The notes: generated by a model not told the origin, from the letters alone. DNA of 64,000 nt from Alnus glutinosa (GCF_958979055.1 NC_084887.1:22441044-22505043); one strand, 5' to 3'; shown: positions 23,387 through 34,290, numbered from the stretch's first letter. Program-made: numbers and translations.

Positions 23387-23925
23387 GCCCGAAAAAATGT
23401 CGGTAAATAGTGATGCGTCAAGACCCCCTCCGTTATGTTATTGTGGAGTGTGTGCACGTTTAAGGTACTCATGGACTAGTGACAACCCCGGAAGAAAGTG
23501 GTATGGCTGTATAAAGTATAAGGTAATTTTAAAATTAATTAATTGTGACTTAATTTTTTGTTAGTGGTTTATGACATTTATTCGTTTTCACACAGGAAGC
23601 TGGGGATTGTGATTTTTTTAAGTGGGCTGATAACCACATGACTTCTTATGAGAAGAGATTGGAGGAACATATGAGAGACATGGAGGAAGGGAGACGGGCC
23701 GATATTGAAAAAGTTGAGAAGATGACAATGACCAATATTGACAGACTTGAGAAGCTGATTGAAACAAAACACAATGAACAATATGCTAGACTTCGACTGG
23801 AGTTGGGTCTACGTCAAAGTAATAGAAAGATGTTTTGGGTAGCAGTAGTCGTAATCATTTTGGGCCTTATAATTTATCTCAGTGGTTATAGTGGTTCTAA
23901 AGTTAGCTACTTAATGTTAGAATGA
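23387..23925 (+). CDS. GRF-type zinc-finger protein with coiled coil and C-terminal membrane anchor
   Basis: Coding exons 23397-23522 and 23596-23925 (intron GTAATT...CACACAG, phase 0) give 151 residues; the range begins at a likely 5'-UTR acceptor (TAG/GCCCGAAAAAATG). Residues 14-51 hold a GRF zinc finger: CYCG, then SWTSDNPGRKWYGC, then CDFFKWAD, with Cys14, Cys16, Cys38 and Cys47 as probable ligands; GRF fingers bind single-stranded nucleic acid. Residues about 58-105 are charged and heptad-like, a coiled coil. Residues about 121-138 (MFWVAVVVIILGLIIYL) form a membrane segment near the C-terminus, so the protein is probably tail-anchored with the finger facing the cytosol or nucleoplasm. 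Similar proteins are annotated in plants as 'uncharacterized protein At4g04775-like'. Inside a MULE it occupies the position that mudrB has in MuDR; its function is not known. Confidence 0.85.
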
Positions 23926-25385
23926 ATTGTTGGAAACAAGAAGGTTGAAAATGATCCTTGTCAAATATTTTACGTTCTATCCAGTTGAACAATAGAAATT
24001 CTGAATTTTAGTTATGATGGAAGTTGATCTGTAAAATCAGCACTTGATTAGTCAGAAGAAAAAGTCTTGTAATTTCTCCTTTCTATTCTTCCTTGTCTTG
24101 AATTTATTGAGATTTCAAGTCTTGCTTGTCGGTTCCAACTTCTAGTTATAATTAATTTGTCAACTCCCGTATAACTTCAACAATTTTTTTACCATCCATT
24201 TTTTCCTTTATTTTTTGATTTTTATAGTAATTTTGATTTTTGGAGTGCTTAATTTTTGTCAACCATCATTAATATGGTGGATTCATGCTTGATTAGTACT
24301 GTCAGTTTAGTTTGTTCACTGATAAAGGCAGAAAATAGTTTGTTGCAGCAATCTTTTGGTAAATAAAACAATCACTGAAAAACAAAAGGCTAGAAAGGGC
24401 AATAGCTCTGTACATAGAAAATGTATAAGATAAAGAATCTGAAAGATTACAAAAAGAAAGGAAAATATTACAGAAAATGTCATCAGCCCAATAAAAAAAA
24501 TTCATAATTAAGAAAGATTTGAACTCAATCATATTGGTGCCTAAACAAAGGTTTCCCCTCAAACTGAGCCTAAACAAATGTAGAAAAGCCGAGAAAGGGT
24601 CTACTACTTTTGTGGACATGTCAACATGGGCGTAGACTAGTCTTAGCAAATAAAAAAAGTTTATAATCTCATGGGCCAAAACCTGGAGAGGAACATTATC
24701 AACCCTTGTACAGTGATTGTAAACTGGCAAGACATAAACATGGCAAGACATACAAAGGAAATCACCAACTCAAACTAACATTTTATACCATTTTCTAGAT
24801 ATGCTGTCAACCAGCAAAATGAAAAATTTAGCAATAATGCACTCCATTTTATCCATATCTTTTGATTCTTGTAACCATTCCTTAGCTGCACTCAAACAGA
24901 ACCTTGAATGTCATCAAGCCACCTTACAAGACAAGCTCCAAACACTCCATACCAATTCTTCCAAATCAGCACATCAGCAACTACCATTATCAAATACCCA
25001 AATCCACAAAATCAATCAATTAATAACTGACTAATTATTAAATCCGAATCATCTATGAACATATAATATACATAAAACTACATATACATGTATTTATAGA
25101 ATAACATACACCATCCAAAATTCACTTCAACCTCTTTAAGCTAGTACAAGAACAACAAAAAAAAGTAAAATAAAATAAAATAATGGAGTCAATCTTCATT
25201 ACAACTCCATTACATCCAGGAGTCCATCTGAAAGCTAGCTCCATTACAACTCCCACACAAAATATTCATTTCAGCTCTGCAAGAAAACACATACATATTA
25301 TAAAACAAGACCATTATATTGTTCTGAAGAAAACATAACGATAACCAAAATAATAAATCAAATACCATTAACTATCATTTTGGTC

Positions 25386-25871
25386 TCAAGGTGGAAGTAA
25401 ACCATTCATCAGAAGACGTATAGTTGACCGCACAGCATCAGTAATTGTGGGCAGGACACTTATATGGTTGAGTGCGGCATAAACTTGATTGAAGATGGGC
25501 CGCACATGCATTTCAATTGCCGGATCAGTTGGGATTATGGAATTAAAAACGTGTGTCATCCAAGCAATTATTACGGCTGGGTTGGTATTGATACAATATG
25601 GTAAAAACCACAACAATTGAAGCAATACTTCTTGACTCAAAGGGAGAGGATCCATAGTCAAGACCTGAAAATCAGCTTTAATATTCAGACATCTAAAATC
25701 TAAAATGAATGCATTTTAATAACACAATACTATCAAGTGATTTACCTGGGAGCAAATCCAATTCACAATTGACACATCACGCATTTGTAAGGCTGTAGTG
25801 AAAGCCTCTTGGTATTTGTGTTGGCTTATCATTATGGACAACAGATTTATGGGGTCAATCGACAAATTCAC
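25386..25871 (-). other. Captured EDC4/VARICOSE C-terminal domain within the transposase gene
   Basis: Two exons (25746-25871 and 25386-25664) separated by an 81-bp intron encode about 134 residues resembling the helical C-terminal domain of the decapping scaffold. In plant VARICOSE (remembered sequence) the equivalent reads YEEAFT.ALQ.SDVSIVSWLCSQ, VDLQG, LTMDPLPLSQGVLLSLLQQL and HVRPIFEQVYQIL. Here the five residues VDLQG are missing: the intron's last codon-like triplets are GCT GAT TTT CAG, so the old exon start seems to have become intron and the acceptor slid to the internal CAG. The host-like intron shows capture at the DNA level, not retroposition. No stop or frameshift interrupts either exon. 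Confidence 0.85.
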
Positions 25872-28723
25872 CTAATGAATGCACGCATGATTCGTTTCTC
25901 TTATTGTACGCATATAAATTCCAATCAAGAAACAATGACTTTAAAAAACACAAATTATACCTGAGAAAGAATAGAATGATGGTGACCACTGAAGGTGTGA
26001 GCAACTGTCGATGACGAAGCGACGGAATCCTGCAAAAACAAACATTAAATATCCTCGTGAAATATCAAATAATTATCAAAAATCAACCAATAAATAAAGA
26101 GATATTGGCTAATCACCTGAGTACTATGATCGTGAGTTGCAGAAGGTACAGAAGGCAACGGAGATTGACTAGTGTTGCCTTGATTTTCCGTTGATTTCGA
26201 GGCCTACAATTAAAGAATATTTTATGCAATGTGGGAAAGCACACATGTTTTTAAGCAAGTAAAATGTGGACATCAATAATAAAAAAAATAAAGAAATCAC
26301 TAACTTGATTTTTTCGTTTCTTCGTTTTAGCATTGTTGTCTCTTGGTGGCTTGCTTGATACATTGGATTTCTTTACCACTGTTTCTATAACAGCCACCTT
26401 TCTCTTTGTTCGTGGCCTCCCTTTACAAGTAACCTTATGAGGACTAAGCACCTTTTGACAACCAGAAGATGTGATAGTAGCTGGAATGCCAGAAGCTTGA
26501 TTTTCGCAACGCCACAACTCCTTTATTTGATCAATTTTTTTCATTAGTTCCATGCAACGTTCCTCCGTGTTTTCTGATGCGAGCGACAGTAATTCCTCAA
26601 AATTGTTTCTCACCTTGTCATATATTTGAGCATGTGGATTATCACCAATGGCATCATAACTACTCTTAACCTTCGAGTACTCTCGCTTAATATCCTTCCT
26701 CCATCTGTCAAGAATATATCTTTGTGGCAAAGTTGTCACTTTCTTTGTCCGTAACACGGAAAGTGAATGCCTACATAAGATGTCTCTTACTTCAAACAAT
26801 GCACATGTGCACTTCACTTCCAATTCATCTTCATTGAAGTAAACAAGAAATGTTTTTTCTATTAAGTGGTCTCCAACGGCAACATATTCAATAACTTCAA
26901 ACGTGGAAATTGCACCTTCACTTTTGAGATGGGAGTTATTACAGGACATCATTTTCACAAACTGATCATGTACTTCTTTGAACTTCGCATTTGTGTAGAC
27001 AACTTGAAACTGTTTCTCTAACTGCAAGGCGCTTATACACGAGATTGTGCGATTGAAAGAATCAAAATCAGCACGTGTCTCACTCTCAACCATTCTCCTT
27101 AAAGCATTATCATATTCATCAACAAATTCTTTCAATGTGGTTCGGGAGTGCACGTAACCATCAAAAAATGCGTTCATACTTTCACTTCGCTGTGTAGTGT
27201 TCATTCCCGCCCAAAACGTATCTTTCATGTATGCCGGCACCCAAAATGTCTTCTCCCTATATAACCCATTCAACCATGCATTATCATGAAGATTATACTT
27301 CTCCAGTAGATCTTTCCAGTTTTCCTCATATTCTTCACATGTTTGAGAGTCATACAAACATTTATTTATGGCACTCTTAATGCCATCAAAATTAGCATGT
27401 GATCCAAACTTTTCAGGGAATTTTTTCATAATGTGCCACATACAATATCTATGTCGACTTTCAGGGAAAACAATAGCAATTGCATTTTTCATAGCTCTAT
27501 CCTGGTCTGTTATAATTGCTTTAGGGGCTTGGCCATTCATGCACTCCAACCAACATTTAAACAACCACACAAATGTGTCTGTATCCTCGCTTGAAATTAG
27601 TCCTGCCCCCAAAAGTATAGATTGACCATGATGATTCACTCCTACAAAAGGAGCAAATGGCATGTCATAGCTATTGGTCAAATACGTTGTGTCAAACGTA
27701 ATAACATCCCCAAAGAAATCATACGCTGCCCTACTCCGTGCATCCGCCCAAAAAACATTTCGTAGCCTACAATCATCATCCATATCTATCATAAAGTAGA
27801 AGCCACTATTTTGCTTTTGCATTCTTCTGAAGTAATCACAAAGTGCTTGGGCACCCCCTTTACCAAGACGAAGTTCTTTTGCCTTGTTAATATAATTCCG
27901 ACAATCCCTCTCTCCAAAAGAAAGACTCTCAAACCCCCCACTTTCAACAACTAAAGAATTGAAATTCTTACTCAGACGTATTCCTGCTCTATCATTTAGC
28001 TCAAGTCTTCTTTTTGCAGCATCATTAATTATCTTATTGCTTCTAAAAAATCTCGCTTTACCCGGGCTTAACGAATGATTATGCGTCAGCTCAACTTTAC
28101 TCAAAAACCACGTTCCATCACCACATAATCTCGCACAAATCCTGGCACCACACCCTGTTCTATTAGTTGTTGGAATTGGCTTCGCAACATCACTTGTAGC
28201 TCGCTCGTCACCTCCACGAGTACATATAAGCATTACGTAACTTTTTATACCCTTCGTTTTTCTCGAGGTTCTATGCGCTATACCAAACCCAACTTGCTTA
28301 GCATACCTCCTATAATAAGAGCAAACTTCTTCTAATGAACTAAAAGTCATTGATGACTTCGGTTCTTCAATTTTCTCATCATCCTTTAACACCACGGGTA
28401 GGACCACATTTTCTTCCTTATCACTCAACTCTTCATCTGAACTAAAAGTCATTAAATCCTTTGGTTCTTCAACTTTCTCATCATCCTTATCACTCAACTC
28501 TTCATCTGAAATAAACGTCGTTAAATCCTTCGGTTCTTCAACTTTTTCACCCACATCTATCCAAAAAAGAATACCAAGTGTATTTATAAAAAAAGCCTAG
28601 AATAATAATAAAGAAATAAAAACAAAAAAAATCAAAAATCTAACCATTTTGATGGTCATCTTGATGGGTTAAAGCACCGTCAAATTGACCCTCGGTATCC
28701 AATCGTGAACTTGAAGAGTCCAT
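25386..28723 (-). CDS. FAR1-type MULE transposase fused to EDC4/VARICOSE C-terminal domain, six exons
   Basis: Exons on the minus strand are 28645-28723, 26305-28556, 26117-26203, 25961-26029, 25746-25871 and 25386-25664. Intron 1 is phase 1, the other four phase 0, all GT-AG; the product is about 963 residues. Residues about 30-95 are acidic repeats (KVEEPKDL..F.SDEELSDK). A FAR1 zinc-finger domain spans about 98-190 (ends LTHNHSLSP). The MULE catalytic domain follows: Asp315 in TFDTTY, Asp377 in IITDQD, CMWH at 398-401 and Glu485 in TTQRSESMN. A SWIM finger CTCALFEVRDILCRH lies at 609-623. Residues about 695-777 are basic. Residues about 835-963 match the plant EDC4/VARICOSE C-terminus: YQEAFTTALQ, DVSIVNWICSQ, MDPLPLSQEVLLQLL, HVRPIFNQVY. 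The start is the first ATG after the acceptor AATATAG at 28735. The transposase assignment is certain; the fusion rests on splice prediction. Confidence 0.88.
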
Positions 28724-28734
28724 TTTGGAAAATG

Positions 28735-29381
28735 CTATATTAAGAAGAAAAAAAAATAGTACTTTTAAAGAGCCAAAGCAAAATTATCTTTAGTGCATGC
28801 ATATAACAAGAAGTAACCATACCCCATGCATAGAATATTTAATTAAAATAAAATTTGAATTATTAATATAAAGTTTGAATTCAAAATTATTACTCTAATA
28901 CTACCTTAAATAAATGAATAATATTAATATAAGCTTGGTGAACTTGAGCACACATATGAAAGATTATTGATTTGAATTGTGAAAAGTAAGAGAAGTAAAA
29001 AGACAAGCTTATATTAACATAGTTTCTAAGGTATGGGTATAAGATCGATTTTGACAAGCACTACTAGTGATACTTGGTTCATCTTGATGAAGATTTGAGA
29101 TGTGTGATGCTGGGGCTAGATTTAATGAATAAATAAAAAATATATTAACAATAACAATAACAGGAATACAACTGATTATTATCAAACTGTAGAGAGTAAT
29201 CTTAAGCCTACATGCATCTTAATTTGAAGGAAAAATATTATCAAATTGTAGTCACCAGTCAAGATCGATGCATTCATATGGTGAAAAAGTATAACGAGGT
29301 TCCAATGTTTTGATAAGAAATTTTCGTGTATATATACGGGAGCTTGCTGATGATTTTAAATTTTCATAAGTCTGAACTTGG
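28735..29381. other. MULE interior between right TIR and transposase start
   Basis: AT-rich DNA with no coding frame of note. It would be the 5'-UTR intron if the TIR leader exon (donor at 29586) is joined to the acceptor at 28735, so its lack of genes fits that reading. Confidence 0.5.
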
Positions 29382-30176
29382 TCAATGGAGCATTTTATCA
29401 AGCACCTTGTGTGCAATGGAAAAACAACCCAAAAATTATAATAAAGCAAAATGCAAAGCAAAACAACAAAGCTGCAAAACCATAGTTCACGTAGCAGCCA
29501 AAACAAAAAAAGAACAAAAAAACCCCAAATCAAAATTTCAAACAGAATGTAGCAGCAAAAAAGAAAAAAGAAAAAAAAAAAAATACCTGCCCGCCGGAGA
29601 GAAGATCTGCCGGAGACAGAGCTGGACTGGGATGAGATCTGCCGGACGATAGAGGACGCCGGACGCCGGACGCCGAGAGAGAACGGCGAAGAGAGGGAGC
29701 CCGCCGGAGAGAGAGAGAGAGAGCTGGAGAAGTAGAAGAAGAAGCTGGGTAAGAGAATAATATTCTACTTCTTCAATCCTATGGGTCGTTTTTCCATTGC
29801 ACACAAGCTGGAGACCGAATCTGGGGGAGCGGGCGCCGGAGAGAGAGAGAGCTGGATCTGCCGGAGCGGGAACGCCGGACGACGGATCTGTGGAGAGGAT
29901 CTGCTGGAGCTGGAGAGGATCTGCCGGCGACGAGATTTGTGGAGAGGATCTGCCGGAGCTGGAGAGGATCTGCCGGCGACGGGATCTGCACGGAGAGAAA
30001 TTTGAGAGAGAGAGGGACTGGGCAGTGGCTCGGTTGAGGGAAATTTTGATTTTCCCTCTCTCGCATGTTTTCTTCTAGCCGCAGGAACCAAAACACAAAA
30101 AAAAACAATAAAATATGCTTGCCACGTAGGACTGTTGTGTGAGAGTTGTGAGGCTTTTGTGTATAGATCATATCTC
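29382..30176 (-). repeat. Right TIR of the MULE, with probable promoter and 5' leader exon
   Basis: Inverted copy of 21179-21963. The donor GCGGGCAG/GTATTT is conserved here on the minus strand (29587/29586) and could join to the acceptor AATATAG/CATTTTCCAAAATG, 11 bases ahead of the transposase ATG. Differences from the left copy include an extra GGCGTCC-type unit, one altered CAGATCC-type unit and a few single bases. Confidence 0.8.
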
Positions 30177-30776
30177 GGGCCGGTGTTCAAATGAAACACA
30201 TTAAACTACGTACAGCACAGGGAAGAGAAAGATACATACTCACAAACCATGAAGATATCACACTCGCTCCCCCAAAAAGAAAAAGAAAGATAAATTTTTG
30301 CCACTTCATACTAAATTGCCCATGAACAGAATAAAGGACACTGCAGCATATATATACGAGTTCAAAGAGAGATTTTTTTGACATAAATTTAGTTAGCGAT
30401 TTAAATCTAATATGAAAAGACAGAAAATAATGTAACTAAATGCCAAATATTGGATTTAATAAAAAAAAAATTTGAAAAATTCAACAATATATGAAAACTA
30501 AGTATCCGGTTAATAACTGGTTTAAAATAACCGAATAACCGGCAATTAGTAAAAATTACAACCGGTCTACCGGTTGCGGTTATAAGCAAATAACCGCAAT
30601 CGTAACCGGTTGTACATCCCTACCGCCTAAGGCAGTTCTTGAATTTTAGCAAGCGTAACCGCTCCACTTAGGCGGTTAGCGGTTATTAAAATCTATAACC
30701 AACGGTTGATAACCACTTTTTATATGTAGACTTTTAGGACCTTTTTTGGCTTAATTTAGATTTTTTTAAAAAAGAT

Positions 30777-31240
30777 AAAAATAAGGACTTATTAAATAAG
30801 TAATCGAAAGAGTCCATGTTGTATCCATTAACAAATGTACTGTAATCCTCAATTCCCTGTAAAATTAAACAATATATACCAATAAAAGTTTAAAGAATTA
30901 TATATCCATGTACATAAATAAACTTGAAAAAAGAAAACGGTATAAGTTGCATAACAAGCTTACCAATTTAAATATCTATTTGGCCAATGAGATTTTCATT
31001 TAAAAAAATAAAAATAAGGACTTATTAAATAAGTAATCGAAAGAGTCCATGTTGTATCCATTGACAAATGTACTGTAATCCTCGATTCCCTGTAAAATTA
31101 AACAATATATACCAATAAAAGTGTAAAGAATTATATATCCATATACATAAATGAACTTGAAAAAATAAAACGGTATAAGTTGCATAACAAGCTTACCAAT
31201 TCAAATACCCATTTGGCCAATGAGATTTCCATCAAACCCC
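30777..31240. repeat. Tandem duplication of a 233-bp unit
   Basis: Copy 1 (about 30777-31009) and copy 2 (about 31010-31240) share ATAAGGACTTATTAAATAAG, AAAGAGTCCATGTTGTATCC and ATAAGTTGCATAACAAGC with few substitutions. Non-coding and recent. Confidence 0.9.
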
Positions 31241-31410
31241 CTTAATTTGTTACCTTAAAGATGAACTTTAGGTCTTGGAGAAAATTGAATAAGGCACCGG
31301 AATCTTAGATTTAACAGTTCAAAGGTAGTGATTTGAACTTTTTGCAAATTTTAAGATATTGATAATAAATTGTGATCTCAAGTATAATCATTGCTTGTTA
31401 TCAAAGAGAA

Positions 31411-31572
31411 TAAATATTTTAGAGCAGATGGAATATTTTTTTTTAATAAAATTAAATACAACGTTTTGTGTGTTGAAGTTATTTTTTATATTAAATATTT
31501 TAGAGCAGATGGAATATTTTTTTTTAATAAAATTAAATACAACGTTTTGTGTGTTGAAGTTATTTTTTATAT
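31411..31572. repeat. Tandem duplication of an 81-bp unit
   Basis: Two essentially identical copies of 81 bp begin TAAATATTTTAGAGCAGATG at 31411 and 31492. Because 81 is divisible by three and the unit lacks stops in two frames, repeated peptides appear in translation, but there is no sign of a gene. The surrounding 30640-31790 also carries GGTTAGCGGTTATTAA-type motifs, probably another hAT-family remnant. Confidence 0.92.
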
Positions 31573-31971
31573 TAAATATATAATATAAATATTTATATTA
31601 TTTATATATAAGAGTATGAGGTTAGCGGTTATTAACCGCCTACCTCTATCCCTAAAACCGTTAACCCTTCGCTTTAGACGGTTAGCGTTTATTTATAACC
31701 GCCTTCAAAAGTGGTTATACAGTTATGCAATTAACGGTTACGAAACGGTTAACCGTTTCGTTTATACATGCTTAGTTTCCATACCCAATCAAATTGTACA
31801 TATTGATTGGCAATGACATTGTTACATAAATGATAACCTTTAAAGCTCAGTGAACGTACATAATAGATTTGTGAGAATTTATGAAATTAATGGGATAAAA
31901 ATGTACTTCAATAAAAATTAAGTGAATCCATGTCGCTTTTCCTAATTTTGACGAGGCATATAATTTTTTAA

Positions 31972-32145
31972 AGAGGAATGCTAGAGCTCCTTCTAGTGTT
32001 TTTTTGAAGTCCTTCTATGTTGACATGGTACCCTGTAGTTTTTAATAAAAATAGGAGAGAGAAATCAAGCTGCAGTTTTTATTTATTAAAAACAGGGTGT
32101 CATGTCAGCATAGAATGACACTAGAAGAAACTCTAGCATTTCTCT
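31972..32145. mobile_element. MITE with AGAGRAATGCTAGAG termini
   Basis: Left end AGAGGAATGCTAGAGCTCCT and right end (inverted) AGAAATGCTAGAGTTTCT are inverted copies extending about 70 bp, through TTCTAGTG and TGACATG, around a short core. A clear target duplication was not found. Length is about 174 bp, no coding. Confidence 0.72.
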
Positions 32146-32579
32146 TTTCTAAATATGATCCTTAATGATATATCTTTACCGAATACGATCCTTTGCGATC
32201 AAGATTTTATTTTAAAGATATAATGATATACATGATAAATATGTTATAATTTTAAATAATATGACATTGTGTATATTACTAGATGTAAATATAATAAAAT
32301 TTTGACCATAAAATAGTGGTGTGTGATATAGCATGTTAGAGGTAATGACGTGTACATAGAACCTTTATCAAATTATTAAAGGTATAATACATACAAAACT
32401 ACTCAGATTTGACATGAGATTAGCTTAATAATGATTTGTTCTTTATTATTATTTTTTTTTCTTAACAATCCATCCAAAGTTACTTAAGGTCCTAGTTTAA
32501 CATCTTGTTAAATATACAAAACAAACTAACAATTATTTGCAAAAGATTAAAAGAGTTTTCATTGAAAAACATAAAAAGA

Positions 32580-32689
32580 AGAGTAATGCTATTTTTTCAT
32601 ACTCATATCACACCATATATAGCAGGGTGACATTGTGTGTTTTCAGTAACTTTTTATATCAGTCACTTAAAACACGTCATATCAACCGA
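32580..32689. mobile_element. Left half of a MITE split by the CACTA element
   Basis: Starts AGAGTAATGCTATTTTTTCA; its inverted partner is on the far side of the CACTA element at about 40397-40431 (reverse complement AGAATAATGTTATTCTTCAC). The two halves therefore formed one MITE before the CACTA insertion. The right half is only about 35 bp, so part of the MITE was short or lost. Confidence 0.6.
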
Positions 32690-33039
32690 CACTACAAGAA
32701 ACTTGCACATTAGCGGCCAACTTGTTAGCAGCAACCCAAAAGTCATTGCTAAAGCTCACTCATTAGCGGTGACATTTACAAGTCACCGCTAATAGTCAAT
32801 TATTAATACTGACTTTGTCGTAGCCACTATTAGTGGATGCAAATATAATTTAGATTATTAGCAACGATCTAGGGTTGCTGCTATTGACCCATTATCAACG
32901 GCGACATGTACAAGATCATCAATGACGACAAGTGAGATCTGCCGTTGATGGTCCTTCATAAGCGGTGACATGTGAATGTTGTCGTTGATAATTGGTCTAT
33001 AGCGGTGACAATTGGTGTTGCCACTATTGACCCCTACAC

Positions 33040-33040
<1 letters not shown>

Positions 33041-33112
<72 letters not shown>
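33041..33112. repeat. AAT trinucleotide microsatellite
   Basis: About 23 units of ATA, followed by several ATAA units, near the left end of the CACTA element. A further AT run lies at about 33198-33236. Confidence 0.95.
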
Positions 33113-33117
<5 letters not shown>

Positions 33118-33195
33118 AATAAAATAAAATAAAAAATCACATTAAAGCTTATTAAGATTATATTAGCCTATTAAAAGTTTTTAAAACAATTAAAA

Positions 33196-33239
<44 letters not shown>

Positions 33240-34045
33240 TTGTTTTTTGTCATGATCAATCGTAGTGCATTGGATTCTAGACTTGGTCAAATGTATTATA
33301 ATCCGATCGATCATGATATGATCATAGGATCAATAGAATATCTCATCGATCTTAATGCATTACTCTTATCGATCGTGAAATTAGATCCTAACTATTAGTC
33401 AGATCGATCATGACAGGATCATAGGATCGATGGCAGATCTGATCGATCACAGTATATTACTCCGATCGAACTTATTGCATTAGTCTGATTAATCATGATA
33501 AAGTTTGATCGATCAAACTTGACACATCGAAGGTTCGATCGAACGCTCGATCGATCCTAGTGTAGTAATCTGATTGATCATGATAGAATAATAGGATCAA
33601 TATACCATCCGATCAATCCTAGAGCATTAGTCCGATTGATCGTGATAGAGTTCGATCAATTAAACTTGAAACAATGAATGTTTGATCTAACGTGCGATTG
33701 ATCCTAAGTAATAGTCTAAACGATCATGATATGATCATATGATCGATAGAAGATCTGATCGATCAAAGTGTATTACTCTGATCGACCGAACATCCAATCA
33801 AACCTATTGCATTAGTCTGATTAATCGTGATAGAGTTCGATCAATCAAACTTGACACAATGAAGATTTGATAAAACATCCAATTGATCCTAGTGTACTAG
33901 TCTGATCGATCATGATAGGATCATAGGATCAATAGAATCATCCAATCGAACCTAGTGTATTACTACGATCTATCCTAGTGCATTAGTCTAATTGATCGTG
34001 ATACGATTAATTGATTAATCAAATTTGACAGAGTGAATGTTTAAT
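33240..34045. repeat. GATC/GATCGATC-rich degenerate tandem array
   Basis: About 800 bp of diverged repeats built from TCTGATCGATCATGATA, GGATCATAGGATCAATAG, CCTAGTGCATTAGTCTGAT and GTGATAGAGTTCGATCAATC modules. The larger unit seems about 190-200 bp but copies are uneven. GATC occurs dozens of times, often as GATCGATC palindromes. It lies in the left half of the CACTA element and has no open frame of interest. Confidence 0.8.
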
Positions 34046-34053
34046 TTTTTGGG

Positions 34054-34290
34054 GGTAACTTCACTTAACTTCCTGAATTGTTACCACTTTTACACTGTTT
34101 CTCCTAAAGTTCTATTTCTCTCAATTTAATTGAATATTTTTTAACGAGGGTATTTTGGTAATTTTATGGGATTTAACAGAAAATCATAATAAATGGGTGA
34201 CATTATGAACAGTTGAAAGTTGTATACACTAAATTGAGATAAATTAAACTTTAGGGAGAACACTGCAAAAGTGGTGATAATTAATTAAGG
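34054..34290. mobile_element. Foldback MITE-like element
   Basis: Left arm TTGTTACCACTTTTACACTG with CTCCTAAAGTT and right arm AACTTTAGGGAGAACACTGC with AAAAGTGGTGATAATTAA are inverted copies around an AT-rich core. Boundaries are approximate. Confidence 0.55.

Larger units (their letters stand above)
21179..30176. mobile_element. 9.0-kb Mutator-like element (MULE) with long TIRs and two genes
   Basis: Near-identical terminal inverted repeats of about 785 bp (left, 21179-21963) and 795 bp (right, 29382-30176) begin GAGATATGATCTATACACAA. Between them are a GRF zinc-finger gene (+, 23397-23925) and a FAR1-type transposase fused to an EDC4/VARICOSE domain (-, 25386-28723), convergently arranged. 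The TIRs differ by only a few substitutions plus small changes in repeat number, and both genes have open frames with good splice sites, so the element is young and possibly autonomous. Immediately outside the TIRs no 8-11 bp target duplication is visible (left flank TTATTTATT, right flank GGGCCGGTG), which is unusual for a recent MULE insertion and may reflect rearrangement. The remaining interior (21964-23386, 23926-25385, 28735-29381) shows no further gene. Confidence 0.9.

Noticed and set aside
31359-31588. 74- and 65-codon frames with a repeated peptide
   Set aside because: By-product of the 81-bp tandem duplication, whose length is divisible by three.
33240-34045. Regularly spaced repeats that might suggest a CRISPR-like array
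   Set aside because: Units are degenerate, spacers are not unique, and the sequence is plant nuclear transposon DNA; a satellite is the sensible reading.
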